DNA of 64,000 bases from Jackrogersella multiformis. Taxonomy: Eukaryota > Ascomycota > Sordariomycetes > Xylariales > Hypoxylaceae. The stretch spans positions 3,162,001 to 3,226,000 of the forward strand of contig CADCXD010000001.1 of NCBI GenBank assembly GCA_902806575.1, written 5' to 3'. Positions within the stretch are counted from its first letter, which is position 1. Each line of letters starts with the position of its first letter. Below are positions 48,644 to 60,097 of this stretch, one piece after another. The position numbers and the translations under genes are program-made. The notes under the pieces are model-generated. The model was not told the origin of the DNA and did not search any database. It saw nothing but the letters and a program-made list of their open reading frames with translations.

Positions 48644-50467
48644 CTATCTACCGCTGCTCTCCGTAGCCGCGTCGGCGGCTTCCTCGGCGGCGTCTTCCTT
48701 CGCGGGGGCTCTTACCGAGGCGCCGATCTTCTCCTGCTCCTTCTCGAGGGCAAGGCCGTTCGTGTTGGCCATGTTCTGGTGGCCCTCAATACCGTGCTGC
48801 GGGATGAACCGGTGGCCGGATGAGGTGGGCTCCTCCTTTGCCGGGGTCCACGCCAAGAAGTCTCGACGCACTTCGACGTAGTCGTAGGCGAACTCGCCGA
48901 GCTGGTCGTCGTCCATACCGAGGAGCTCAGCTTCCTCGGTGGCACGCAGGTGCAGACCGGGGACGAGATCGATAAGCTTGGCAATGATGGCCGACATGAC
49001 GAAGCTGTAACTGCAAGCGGCCACGATATAAGCGATCTGGATGTACAGCTGGGCGTAGTGGTGATCTATCCATCCACCAGGATACACGCCGTTGTTGACG
49101 CCGTCTAATCCGATTATGTAGTTCGCGCTGAAAAAGGCGTTGAAGATGAGACCAACAATACCGCCAATGCCGTGCTCAGCGAACACATCGAGGGAGTCGT
49201 CGATTCTGACCAGAAACTTGACTGTTTTCACGTGTTAACTTATGCTCTGCTAGGAGCGTCGTCACGGCAACATACCTTTTGTGCCAAAATTACAGCAGAC
49301 GCCGGTGACTACGCCGAGGATGATGGATGCCCAAGGGGGGATGAATCCAGATGCAGGGGTGGCGGCGACAAGGCCAGAAATGACGCCGGAACACCATCCA
49401 ACCATAGACCATTTCTTCGCGAGACGGAAATCAAGCAGACACCAGGTCATGGCAGCAAATGTGGCAGTTAGGCAAGAGTTCCAGCAAGCCATGGTAGCTC
49501 GCAGGTTGGCGCCAAAGGCAGATCCACCGTTAAACCCGAGCCATCCGAACCACAGGAAAACGGTGCCGAGCGTGACGAGAGAAACGTTGTGAGGTCGGAA
49601 GTTAAGCATCATCTTCTCGTGACGTCGGCCGAGAACCCAAGAATAGGCTAGGGCGGATAGACCGGAACCGATCTCGACGGGTCCGCCTCCGGCGTAGTCG
49701 AGAACACCGTAGTTAAAGGCCCATCCGTTTATATTCCAAACCCAGCAAGCAAGGGGGCAGTAGACGAGGGTAGCCCAGAAGAAGGTGAAAACCATGGCGG
49801 GCAACATGCGACCCCGTTCAGCAACCGCACCAATGACGAGAGCTGCAGTTACTGCGCAGAACATCATCTAGGTCACGTAGTAGTCAGCATATTTTGGACT
49901 TGCGAAAATGGGAGAACCTATTCATTCTCGAAAATAAGGAAAACTCACCTGGTAGAAAGAGTAAAGCAATTCGGGTATTAGCGGGGAGCCAGGAGAAGGC
50001 ACGGCGAGGGTATTCATGAGACCGAAATGGTGGAGATCACCGATGAAGCCATTGGTGGCGGTCGAGCTGAAAGCCAGCGAATAGCCCCAGAAGTACCACT
50101 GGAAGATGACGACGCTAAAAGACATCATGACGACCCAAATTAACGACAGAGCCGACTTTCTTCGAGACAGGCCGGAATATAAAAAGGCGATTCCGGGAAC
50201 CATGAGCAAAACCATACATGCTGAAATGAGGATAAAGGCCTGGTCACCCGATTGGTACCATTGGTTCAAGTTCTCGACGTCTGAGTGAGAAGAGTGTAAG
50301 TTTTGGTCATAACACATTCGCTCCCATCTTTGTCTTCTCTTTTCTTGAGCGTCCCAAGAGTTCCGGTATAAATATAGGTACTTACTGGAATCACCACCAG
50401 TTTCGGCATTGGTGCCATTGAAAGTGGCCGGCGCACCGGTCCACGAGTAGGACGGTGACCACGACAT
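48644..50467 (-). CDS. ammonium transporter, Mep1/Mep3 type
   Basis: Plasma-membrane Amt/Mep/Rh family ammonium permease with about eleven membrane spans. Exons in transcription order are 50467-50386, 50280-49949, 49867-49276 and 49221-48644, giving 527 residues. Signatures: GDQAFILISACMVLLMVPG, FLYSGLSRRKSAL, AVAERGRM, GWLGFNGGSAFGA and EHGIGGIVGLIFNAFF, which carries the second pore His. At the first pore-His position the sequence is DYAGGGPVEIGSG, so Glu (about residue 203) replaces His. This is known for the fungal Mep1/Mep3 group and not the Mep2 sensor group. The cytosolic C-tail (after LRATEEAELLGMDDDQLGEF) is long and Ala/Glu-rich. GATA motifs lie upstream. The four exons and three introns keep frame. 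Confidence 0.94.
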
Positions 50468-50579
50468 AGTTGTCGGTTGGTAGGTTGTTGTTGTTGTTGC
50501 GAGAGATCAGTAGGTAGTTAATCGGCCGGGATTTATTTCTTTGTGTGGCGTTCTGAGGTGGTACTTAAACCGATATGTC

Positions 50580-50875
50580 TATCTGGAGACGGTGGCGTCG
50601 AACATAGAAGAGGCACCGGAAAAGAAAAGAAAAGAAAAATGAATGAAACTACATCAGATCAGATTGAGTTCACAGCGGCGCGGGATCTACGCGAGTATAT
50701 ATGAGGAGGAAGTGACCGAAGTGGACTCGAACTTTTCTTACCTACTACTACCTACTACTAGTGTAGACTTACCTAAACGATTTAAACATCAGGTTACCTA
50801 GCCAGCTAGTGTACCTAGGTAGCTAGGAAGGCCTTGAAAGAGACGGAACCAAATTTGGGATGATAGATAGCTATC
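50580..50875. promoter_or_regulatory. GATA motif group upstream of ammonium transporter
   Basis: Reverse AGATA at 50580-50584 and a tight triple (TGATAGATAGCTATC, 50861-50875) lie about 115-410 bases upstream of the transporter start. AreA/NIT2 GATA factors activate ammonium permease genes in fungi. GATA motifs are common by chance, so function is only a suggestion. Confidence 0.3.
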
Positions 50876-51133
50876 GGACCAATAAGAAGTTAGAGTCTTA
50901 CTTGTAGCTGTATGTAATGGGGTACTGGGGTTCGGTACCCCAAACCTTAGTTGGTGATGGTTATGTACTTCGTATAATACTTACCTGTACTACGTACCTT
51001 ACTTTCTGGGATTTACGGGACATCCCCCCATGTATGTATTGCCTCAATTACTCCACCGGAGGCTTACATGCATGATATTAGGTACGTACCTAGTAGCCTG
51101 TATATACTATACCGAGGCAGGTATTGTACCTCA

Positions 51134-51168
51134 TACCTACCTACCTAGGTACCTACCTAGGTACGTAT
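51134..51168. repeat. CCTAGGTA/TACC palindromic repeat cluster
   Basis: Runs of CTACCTACCTAGGTACC-type units, self-complementary. Same motif as elsewhere in the window. Confidence 0.8.
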
Positions 51169-53397
51169 GTAGAGCACCTAGTCACTTCTTAGGTGTGTGA
51201 GAAGGCGCATTTATGAGCGACATCGCTGTCCATGTGGTCCATCAGACCGAGATGTGTATCTACCAAGGTCCCTAGGTAAGGCACAGGCGTATTACCCTAG
51301 GTAGGTAGGTATTCAGGAACAATTCTCGGATCACCTTGATAGTCGGGGGATTTGGACCTTACGATAGCAGCTACTGGCGGTACGATGCTCTACATTACTA
51401 CCTTGCTACCCAGGTATGTAGATATAGTCCCATAAAGTAGGGCTTCTCGGCTCCAGTCCTCCGGGCTTGTGTTTCCATCAGCATAGATCTGTTTCACACT
51501 ATCTGATGCATTCAAATCTGGAAGATGGTAGAATAGGGAGTCACACTTACGCATAGTATGGTATTGCTGCCAGCAGTCACATCGTTGTCCTTGCCGTCGT
51601 CATCCTCGTCATCCTTTAACCCACGTAGGCATATCCAGATACTGTGGGGTGCGTGGAGCTATGCGGCTACCTACTGCAGAGCCAGGGGTTCCTCGCTAGG
51701 ATTTCCAATTGCCTGTCTGGTTTAAGGGACTCGCTAGTGACGCCAACCGTTGACATTGCATGATCTTATTGAGGCACGCAGACAGATATATTCTTGATCT
51801 CTTCCATACATCGTCACCGCGTCATGGTCGCATGCGACGCGAAGTCGAACGGAATCTTACCTTTTTTTCCTCTTCTCGATGTCGCCGATCCCAGGTCCAA
51901 GGGTCCTTCGATGCAGGTCCCTTAGTTCCTAGCCAAGAGAAGCTTGAGCCCTTTAGATCGCGTGGGACAGGAGTATCTGTTACGAAATAGTTTGTCTGCT
52001 TCCCTGCAAACCATTTGCAACAGCCTCGACAAGCGAATGGGAACGTCAGCTTTCAGCCCGAACAATTCCTATCTCTGCTCCATCGCGAATGAGTCGTGCA
52101 GTTTATCAATGGGGCTGAGATCGGAACCAGCTCATCGACTCGAACCCTCGAAGCTTAACCGTTATTAGTTCCAAATCTCGAAACTTCACCATCTGCCCAT
52201 TCTGCCATTCTATCGTTTTGTGTGCTCTCCCTAGGTACATCCCCCATACATCCCAATCCCACGCGTAAGCCAATACTTGCCGTATTATTCGTCGAAAACA
52301 GGGTTAGCTTAAAAAACATCCCGCGCTTTTCAACCCTAGGAACGACCGGCTTGCGAGTTTTATTGTTTTCAGCTTTGATCAGTCATCGATGTCCTTTTCT
52401 GGGCAGAACCCTTAGAAACATGGGTCACTAGTGCCGGGATCGACGATAGGTTCTGTTGTTTAGTTGAGACCAAATCTCAGAGAGATCTGAAAGTAGGTAC
52501 CCCTTTAACAATTTCCGCAAAAGGTGCCATCTAAATCGAGCAGATCGAATAGGATGATGTCAAACTGACGATGCTTAAATGCTACCTACTTTGATCTTTC
52601 TTGGCTAACCTGCATGCGAGTTCGGTAACCTGTCGAACACGTGTGTTTCAACCACCACGTCGCAATACCTATCTGGAGGAGAATTCGTCGTGTCACCGTC
52701 GCATGTTAAGAAACCCTAAGGTGCATAAGGCTGCCGGAGATTAGCAAGCCTGACCTGAGGGCTGAATGTAGTGTATCCTTCGCCAGTTCGCCAGCTCGTG
52801 AAAATTCCAAAGTTACGTTATTACCTGGGTAAGTTATCTTACTAAATGACAGTAGGTAGGTAGAATAGATAGGTACATACACCTAGGTAATTTGGACGGC
52901 CCATTGAACTCCCCGGAAATAAAGTGCAAACCCGCAATAAACTAACTCTAAAGGGAAAGGTCAGATCAAAGCCTTATCTTTAGTTTACCATCCAATAAGA
53001 AGCTACAATTCCTTCACTGATTTATCATTCCTCCACGAAATCGCGGCTTGGCATCTGATCTTGATATATCCATGTATGTACCTACGTACCTACCTATGTC
53101 CGTCGGTATACCTACCCCTTTTTGAGGCTGATGGCATTCTACTAGGTACCTATTATGTAAATGCGTTTTCTAAGTCGGCCATGCACGTATTGATTGATGT
53201 ACTTAAATTCATTTGCTTTATTTTTTCGTGCCATTCTTTCTGTTCCTTTTTCAAATTTTATTCATGCTTCGTCCGCCATTCATTATCACGATGCAACCTT
53301 AACGCCAGCGAGCCTAGCCCGGCCTTGATCTGGAAATAGCCCGCAAAAACCCCTGGGTATCGTGAGAACACGTTCTAAGGAAAGAGAAATAAGGATC

Positions 53398-55635
53398 TCA
53401 GGCAATGGAGAGTGGGCCCGTTGCTGAATTTCGGGACAGATCGTAGCTCAAGATCCGAAGATCGTAGTAATGGAGCATGATGCGGTATCGCTTTCCACTG
53501 GTGGACTTGTCTTCCAGTTCGACATTTCCAGCAAATGGAGCTGGCCCGACAGCCACGCCCAACAGGGGACAAATAGGGCGCCTCTGTTTTTCTTCGTCCC
53601 GTTTAGTGGGAAGAATAGTTTCAATCTTGAATGCCCGTTTGACGCCCCTTTCCTCTGTGCGCGTCAATGTGATAAGCGCTACCCGGCCGCACAACGAGCC
53701 AGCCACCACCAACGAGAGTTCTGGAACGTGTATGAGGTTTGCCAAGCGTTCATGTGACATTCTCATTGACGGTAGCACCGCCTGCGAGGGACGGCTTTGG
53801 CTGATGGCTTTTTCAAACATGACGCCCACGCCGCCTTGCTCGAAGCTCCGAAGCTCAATGTCTAGTTCGTACGTGCGCAAAATACTGCTTCCATCTCCTA
53901 GAACGGTCTCAAGTCGAGACTTGCCGAAATCCCATATCGACATGTTGGCATCGAAGTCGTACCATGATGTCTCTAGCTGGGCCCGTCCAGGCTCGAGAGG
54001 GTTGATGGCAAACCGTGCGCTATCGCCCCATCTCTCCCACGGATGTACCGTCGAGTTGTCTTTCACGTACTTAATGCCTTGGCTAATATCGATCCAACGG
54101 CCGATCTTCTCGTTGGATGCGTATTTAATGTCACCTGATGGCAGACCAAGTGCATCTTCCTTATTTTTCATTGGGAGAAAACTGCTTTCGGGCAATACGA
54201 GTACGCCCCAACCTATAGGTCTGGGATTTTTGTTAACACCTCCAATGCTGTATCAAGATAAGGTGGACTCACTTGTGAAAATGCTCGAGAGGAGCTTGAA
54301 ACCTGCGAGAGCGACCGCGGTGAAGACCCTCGATCTTAAAGTAAGGGCGCCCGTCGAAGTGCCAGATATCCATCAACCAGAGCCTTCCAGTAATGTCTAC
54401 TGCTACTATCTTGTCTGCCTCTCCATATTTGTCGTTGCTGAAAGCAACATTAGGTATGTTTACCCCAGCGCGGCCGGTTTCTAGTACAATGCGCCAATCG
54501 GAATCTCGACGTCGAACTATATTTTGTAGCTCGGTGGTGGCCTGCGATAAGCTCCTCCCTGGATAGAAAACTTTGCCGTTTTCATCTTTAACAATGGTTT
54601 TAAATAACTCAGGCCAATAGGCCTTGGGGCTATGTCGGCATGATGAAGTTGTCAAGGCATATGCAAAGACATAAACGTTGTGCGTGTTAGAACTGACAGC
54701 GATAATACGAGATTGTTTATGAACTGCTAACCCCCAGGCGCTTTTCTCCACATTCTCGTGGAAGAAAGGCTCGGGAGCGGACCTGTTATTTCCACCCTCC
54801 CTCTCGCGGTGCAAGAGCTCGTTCTCAATGTGCCGTGTATAATAACCTATGACGTCGCCGTCGTCGTAGGCGAGGAGCAGAATTTCCTCGTTTCCGAGTT
54901 CGCCGACGATGAGATGATTGACCTGGTGTGGAAAGACATCATCCAGATAACCACCAACGGAAATGCCCTTCATACTAGCTTCAGGTCGTAAGACAAGGTC
55001 AGGCTCGACAGGCAGCGCGTTAGTAACGCAGCTTCTAGGCCGAGAGACATATATCTTGTCTGTGTATGCGACCATATAAATATTGTAGACTTGTGATAAT
55101 GCCGTGAGGTTCATTCTCCATGTAGCTATCAGCGGCGTTCCTTCTCCCTCGCCTCCATCATCAGGATCCTGCTCAGCCAATCCATCAGGAAGGTCACCGT
55201 CCAACACGCCATCGAAGAAGCCGGCGGCTAAGAGTCCCTGTGGCGTCATGAAATCGACTAACAGCGGACCATTGTCAAGAATCTCAGGGGCATCGTCAGA
55301 CGGGTATGGAGCATCTTCCAAGAAGAGGTTGTTCTCTTCTTGATCGTCTCCGTCGGAAACGGTGCTGTCGTCGGCGGAGTCGTCTTCCAGAGGGTGATCC
55401 TCGCTAGGGGCATTGAGGTGCTGGGAAGCCTCGAAAGGGATCTGTACGGACCTTGGAATGCGGTGCTACAAAGACGGCGAATGTCATCAAGTGGTCAGCA
55501 AGTAGGTATAAGGAAGCTAGAAAAACTATTGGTAACTCAAAGCTGCATAAGGTGCTTACATACTCTCTTGCGACCAGTCTCTACGTAGCATCTACCCACT
55601 CGGAGCGCCCCCTCAGAGCTCGCAGCTTTCGCCAT
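53398..55635 (-). CDS. CRT10: Crt10 family protein
   Basis: Matches the fungal Crt10 family; yeast Crt10 represses ribonucleotide reductase genes and has WD40-like repeats. Exons in transcription order are 55635-55564, 55465-54273 and 54220-53398, giving 695 residues. The N-terminal 100 residues are very acidic. Conserved blocks include YMVAYTDKIYVSRP, PHQVNHLIVGELGNEEILLL, YDDGDVIGYYT, EPFFHENVEKSAWGLAVHKQ, RIIAVSSNTHNVYVFAY, the TGRAGVNIPNVAF segment, KIVAVDITGRLWLMDIW and, after the second intron, GWGVLVLPESSF. The C-terminal part has SIWDFGKSRLETVLG and IHVPELSLVVAGSLCGRVAL. The second acceptor is the CCCAG at 54221, since only that keeps frame. Function in this organism is inferred. Confidence 0.85.
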
Positions 55636-56272
55636 ATCATCACAGATAAGCCGACTCCCGCCGGGTTCTTGTCAGAACGATCGATGAGTAAATATGGAAG
55701 GGTAAAAAAAGATAAAAGTTAAAGAAAGTTTTAACTTCGAGAGGTGGCGCAATTCCTTGGAGTCTGAAGTCATACCTAGGTACCTTGCTAAGGGTACAAG
55801 GTAGGTAACACACAACACTGCCCGATGCACGACGATGGGGAAGGTCCTAATAAGTTGGATAACGATAAGGTAAGGAAGGTAAAGCTTAAGCTCTAGCCTT
55901 TACGTAGTAGTGTAGCAGTTAGTAGGTAGCTTCGGGAAGGGACCCACCCACTAATAGTAGGAGGTAGGTATCTAAGTACTGAGCAAGCATTACGTAATCT
56001 TCATGCGACCTTAGGTACCTAGGTAGGTACAACTTGTGATTACGTCAGTCTAGTTTCGGTTAACTGCAAAACTCGACATCATAGAATTTTCTTTCTGTCT
56101 TTCCTAGATTCTCATTATAACTATTTTATAAGATCTTCATAGAAATACTTAAACTATGATGTTATATGTATAAATCAAATATCAGACGACATCTTGTCGA
56201 TTAACCTAACATTACAGTTAGTGGGAAACTGCATAGATCTTCCGATGCTACTAACCTACTATTATTGAGATG
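55636..56272. other. promoter region of Crt10 gene and spacer
   Basis: No gene is seen. CCTAGGTA/TACC motifs lie at about 55775-55785 and 56010-56030; the rest is AT-rich. Confidence 0.55.
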
Positions 56273-57804
56273 CTATAGGTTCGGTGCTCTTCCGCAGCCC
56301 AGTAGAAAGAAGCGCGCTGCTGTTGCTGGAGATGAGTATGCTGAGTCTGGTTGAGTCACAAAACTTCCTCTAGTCCATCCTGGATGCGCCTGCTGCACGA
56401 AATTCCCCTGATCATTCTGTGGCATCTGCGGTGGAAAGACTCCTGCTGGTTGACCGTACATGTACTGTCCACCTAATACTCTGGTATCCAGCAATCACAG
56501 ATGGACTCATTTGTGGCGGCGGCGTGTGCTTTTGCATCATCTGCACAGTGTTAAGGTGTTTTTGCTTGAGGAACACGGTGTTGTTGTTTGGGAGTCATAG
56601 TGCGCAAGTACCAGGGCTGTCTGGCTGGCATTTCTGATCTGTCATCCATTTCACCGTTTATGCTTGTGCTTATCGTAATGCGCCTTGGCGGACTCAAGGA
56701 TGGTCTCATCGCTGACAGTGAATTCTTGACCCTGGCGCTTGAATATATCCTTGATACTATCGATATTGAGCGCAAATGCCTTCTCAATTTTATATTTATC
56801 GAGGGCCGAATAATGCAGACTCGTGTGGACACGTGAAGCAAACGCCTCGTTGAAATGGCCGACACGGTTTGTAGTGAGGAATAGAATACCAGTATAGTAT
56901 TCTAGAATTCGAAGGAAAACTAGCACGAGTTAGTATGCGGGTATAGGCTTGTCTAAAAGGACCATTTCACTTGCTACTATAGCATTCCGAGTGAGGTCTT
57001 TGCACTCACGCTGTGCGAAGATGACGTCTGTCTCGTTTAAAAGAAGAACACAACCTCATCTGCTAGCAAGTGAAAAGTTCTTTTCCAGCTCCGTTTGTAC
57101 ATTGGAGTAGTGCCGAGATCACCCAGGAAAGACAGTGCTGTTAATATCCCAAGACAAAACACAAATTAGGGGGTACCCACCATAGGTTATTTGAAACAAT
57201 GGTTAAGGAATGGAAATAGCATATCAACATACTCACTCTATCAATGATTCCTTAACACGAACCCAAAGACATGGTATGCCATGATGATCAGTTCATCCTT
57301 AGTGGTAGTGTATCCGGCATTGGTCATCTCTTGCCAAGATCGAGGGTGAATAATGAGAGACTGTTGCCCAGTAACTTGTTATGGAAGCAGGTTTCGGACA
57401 AAAGCTTTGACAAACCTCTGATCCATGTAAGAATCGTCAAAAGCCTTCCCTACCCGCATTTAGTCGAGACTGGTGATAGCTCGGGCTTCTAATGTTGGTA
57501 AACAGAAAGAGCCTCATTAAAATCCATGGCGACCTGTTTGCTTCGCCTTGGTTCCGTCAAGGATGAGTTGAGTAATTGATATAATTTTCTCTCCTTTTGT
57601 CACGACATACCACGATACCTACGATGAAATATCCCATCTTTGAAAAGACTCTAACCTGCCGACAAGCTGTCTGTATTGATCATTCGGTACAGTTTCGGAT
57701 GAGACATCATCATCATTATCGCTTTCTGATGTTAACCCCGCCCCTTATGACTTCTCCTTTTCACCAGAAGCAGTCATTTTTTCAGCAGCAACTCGGAGTG
57801 CCAT
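56273..57804 (-). pseudogene. decayed AAA+ ATPase (fungal DUF7025/AAA type)
   Basis: Remnant of a fungal AAA+ ATPase, read on the minus strand from ATG at 57804. Recognisable in order: ELIIMAYHVFGFVLRN (N-terminal fungal domain), LGDLGTTP, VQTELEKNFSLASR, GCVLLLNETDVIFAQR (Walker B with Asn-Glu in place of Asp-Glu), LEYYTGILFLTTNRVGHFNE (sensor 1/lid) and RNASQTALVLAHYD (lid). The 40-base intron at 56931-56970 with a TACTAAC branch still splices in frame. Breaks seen: TGA for an expected Trp at 57056-57058, TGA at 56651-56653 (expected Trp) and at 56642-56644 (expected Arg), a frameshift just upstream of VQTEL near 57100, and stops near 57240. The normal P-loop is not found. The Gln/Pro-rich tail (QPAGVFPPQMPQNDQG) is open to 56273 in a shifted frame. 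Confidence 0.8.
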
Positions 57805-57997
57805 AGTTTGGTATTGCTCGGCAGCGTCCCGCTATGAATTCCTAGATGCTCCGACAGTTCGAAAATAATAAAATTGTTATTTAGGGTACAATTGTCTAGA
57901 TTAGCAAAGGTTCCTTAGAAACTGACAAGAATGAAGATTCGATCACAATTAGGAAATCCCTACTGAAAATGCTCTAATGATTCAATTTCGTTCCTAG

Positions 57998-59155
57998 ACT
58001 TTGTTGAGAAACACCTTCCAGAGTATCATGAGGCTTTCAGTCATCCACATGTTAAATTTGATCCAAATCTCAATAGGTTCATCGACGACTCATTGACTCC
58101 CAGTCATGTGGCTCAGTCGCCCCGACCACAAACACCACCGGTGGAGGTGATGGAATCCTGGACCGACATCCTACCAAGTGCAATGAGTCAACTCTCGGAA
58201 ATACCTGAGCCAAAAACCTGTAATAAGTCTACCTAGGTAGTTATAGTATCCGAAACCTTTCGGACTGGAAATACGTGAAAGAAAAGGTCGAGTTGGCTAG
58301 GAAATGTTACGGATCTGAAAATAAATCAGAGAACACCAATTACAGCTTGAGGGTTAAATTCAGACAAAAGACCAGGAAGCTATTAGATCTAGGTTAAGTG
58401 TAGCCCCTCTGGAACAGGCGGCTAATTTCGTTCTAGATACCAGGTAACCTAGCTATCAATATTGCGTCTCCGATCGTGGGAGCCGTAAAAGTACTTCTTG
58501 CTATGGGTGATTATAATTCTAAGATATCTGGGGTTACAGTACTAACATTCAGTAGGTCTATCGATACGTAGTAGAAGTTTGTGAAGAAATCGGTACGGGA
58601 TTTGATGATATAGTCGCTAGGTTTGGTGATATCGACTTCTTTTTGACAAGGTTCCCTAATGACCAGAACATTGCTGAAGCCGCAGAAAAAGTTGTTCTCG
58701 CTGTGTTAAAAACAGTCGAGCAAGCTATACACCAAACCCTTCCTACCTAAATGGTTGGGCACAGCATATTTCCATGCATGATATGGAAAGGGGAAATATT
58801 CAGGAGCTTTGAAAGTTGTTTAAAAGCCTAATCGAACAATTGCATTCGACAGTCACAGTCTTCTGTATGATAGAAGGCATCATGTTGTACGAAAGAGACC
58901 AGTACAAGATTGGTACCTAGGTATGGAGGAAATCTTAACCTCCATCCTAGTCCTAGCCGACGACGAAGATCAGGGTATTGATACGCCCATCAAGTTTCTC
59001 TTGACGAATCCGCAACCTACTGGATACGTATGAGAAGTATTCCAAGATGGGACATCATTGTTGACCATGGCAATTTGTTCCAGATATTGGGCAGGGCCCC
59101 AGCTCGATCCGCTTCAACAGACAGATTAGCGACGTGGCTTAATAGAAGGTTATAA
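57998..59155 (+). pseudogene. decayed STAND/NLR-like protein (DUF7708 type)
   Basis: Remnant of a fungal STAND-type protein lying head-to-head with the broken AAA+ gene. Readable pieces in order: DFVEKHLPEYHEAFSHPH from a good acceptor at 57997, IRNLSDWKYVKEKVELARK, a DUF7708-like helical stretch (ASPIVGAVKVLLAMGDY, VEVCEEIGTGFDDIVARF, VVLAVLKTVEQAIHQTL) behind an intron with a TACTAAC branch, then NGWAQHISMHDMERGNIQEL, TVFCMIEGIMLYERDQYKIG, PIKFLLTNPQPTGYV and SIPRWDIIVDHGNLFQILG. Breaks: TAA at 58748-58750 with a frame change, and TGA at 58810-58812. The P-loop part normally found between DUF7708 and the FCMIEGI block is absent, suggesting an internal deletion. A 5' exon upstream of 57998 was not identified. 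Confidence 0.7.
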
Positions 59156-59690
59156 CAGGATAAACACAAAATCTCCATGGTTGCGATTAAATGACTACTA
59201 TGAATATGTATGTCGATGTATTAAAGTGAAAGGAACTGAATGGTCTATTCTTATTTTTGAGGTCCACGGTCCTTCCTCCGACACCAGCCCCTTAATGAGA
59301 CCCCTATACAAGTTAGCGTCTAGCAACAATTTAATTGCTACCTACCTGCCTGGACAATTTATACGGAATAAATAGAGTCTTCTATTTTTACCTCACTTCT
59401 GAGCAACACGTCAATGAATTTTGGTAGGGAACAGGCATAAGGATATATGCTTGCGATAAGAGAGGCCAACACGTTGTGCATACTTGAAAGAAATGGTAAA
59501 TTATTACCTAATGACAAGCTTTGTTAGATCTTCTGTAATATGATATCTCGAACTTTCATATGTGCTTACTATGGTAATTTCACATCGTGGTGGCACCTTT
59601 TCCTGCTTGTTAATTGAGTTCAGAGTTAAAGGAGATAACCTCGATAGCTTGATGCATTAAAGGCTACAAGCCTTGCCTTCCAAGCGATTC
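59156..59690. other. spacer after STAND remnant
   Basis: AT-rich. One 64-codon open frame (59181-59375) has no recognised domain. It could be internal sequence of the retroelement that ends at the LTR downstream, but I find no RNase H or reverse-transcriptase motif. Confidence 0.4.
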
Positions 59691-60097
59691 GTGGGGGAGT
59701 GTTAGGAATATATCAGGTTGGTGATGGAAACAGTGAAAGACGAAGGTTTATAGTAGCATAGTGAAGTGTATGTATTGTATAGTGACCAAAATGACCCTCA
59801 AACCCTTTCAACTGTAGATAAGGGAGGCGAAGTCTCCCTTTTGTAGTCCCGATTCCAAGAAGGAACCCCCCTTACTGCTCTCCACTATTATCCCATGACA
59901 GAAGAAGCCTAACGAATGTTTAATATGAGCGGTAATAATACAATATCCGAGGGTATACAAGCGCCTCAGTAAGATCATACCCCCCACCTAGGTTATGTAG
60001 TGTAGAGGGTAATTACCCGCGTATTGTTCCCTTGGTTTCTTTGTGATGCTTCATGGTGTACTCAGCTACATCATCTGGCTCACACTACTAGGTAACA
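59691..60097 (+). mobile_element. probable copia-type 3' LTR with polypurine tract
   Basis: The purine tract GTGGGGGAG (59691-59699) directly precedes TGTTAGGAATATATC (from 59700), the usual order of a polypurine tract and 3' LTR in Ty1/copia elements. A matching 3' end TAACA occurs at 60093-60097, giving a candidate LTR of about 398 bases bounded by TGTTA/TAACA. No primer-binding site follows it, as expected for a 3' LTR. No 5' LTR or coding region was found, so it would be a truncated relic. Confidence 0.4.

Larger units (their letters stand above)
50468..53397. other. long intergenic region
   Basis: About 2.9 kb upstream of the transporter and downstream of the Crt10-like gene. No gene is supported; small open frames at 51760-52431 have no recognisable features. 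Strong CCTAGGTA/TACC clusters lie at 51134-51168 and about 51298-51312. Confidence 0.5.

Noticed and set aside
53477..54484. 335-codon plus-strand open frame opposite the Crt10 gene
   Set aside because: Shadow of the minus-strand exons, which carry conserved Crt10 blocks and consistent introns.
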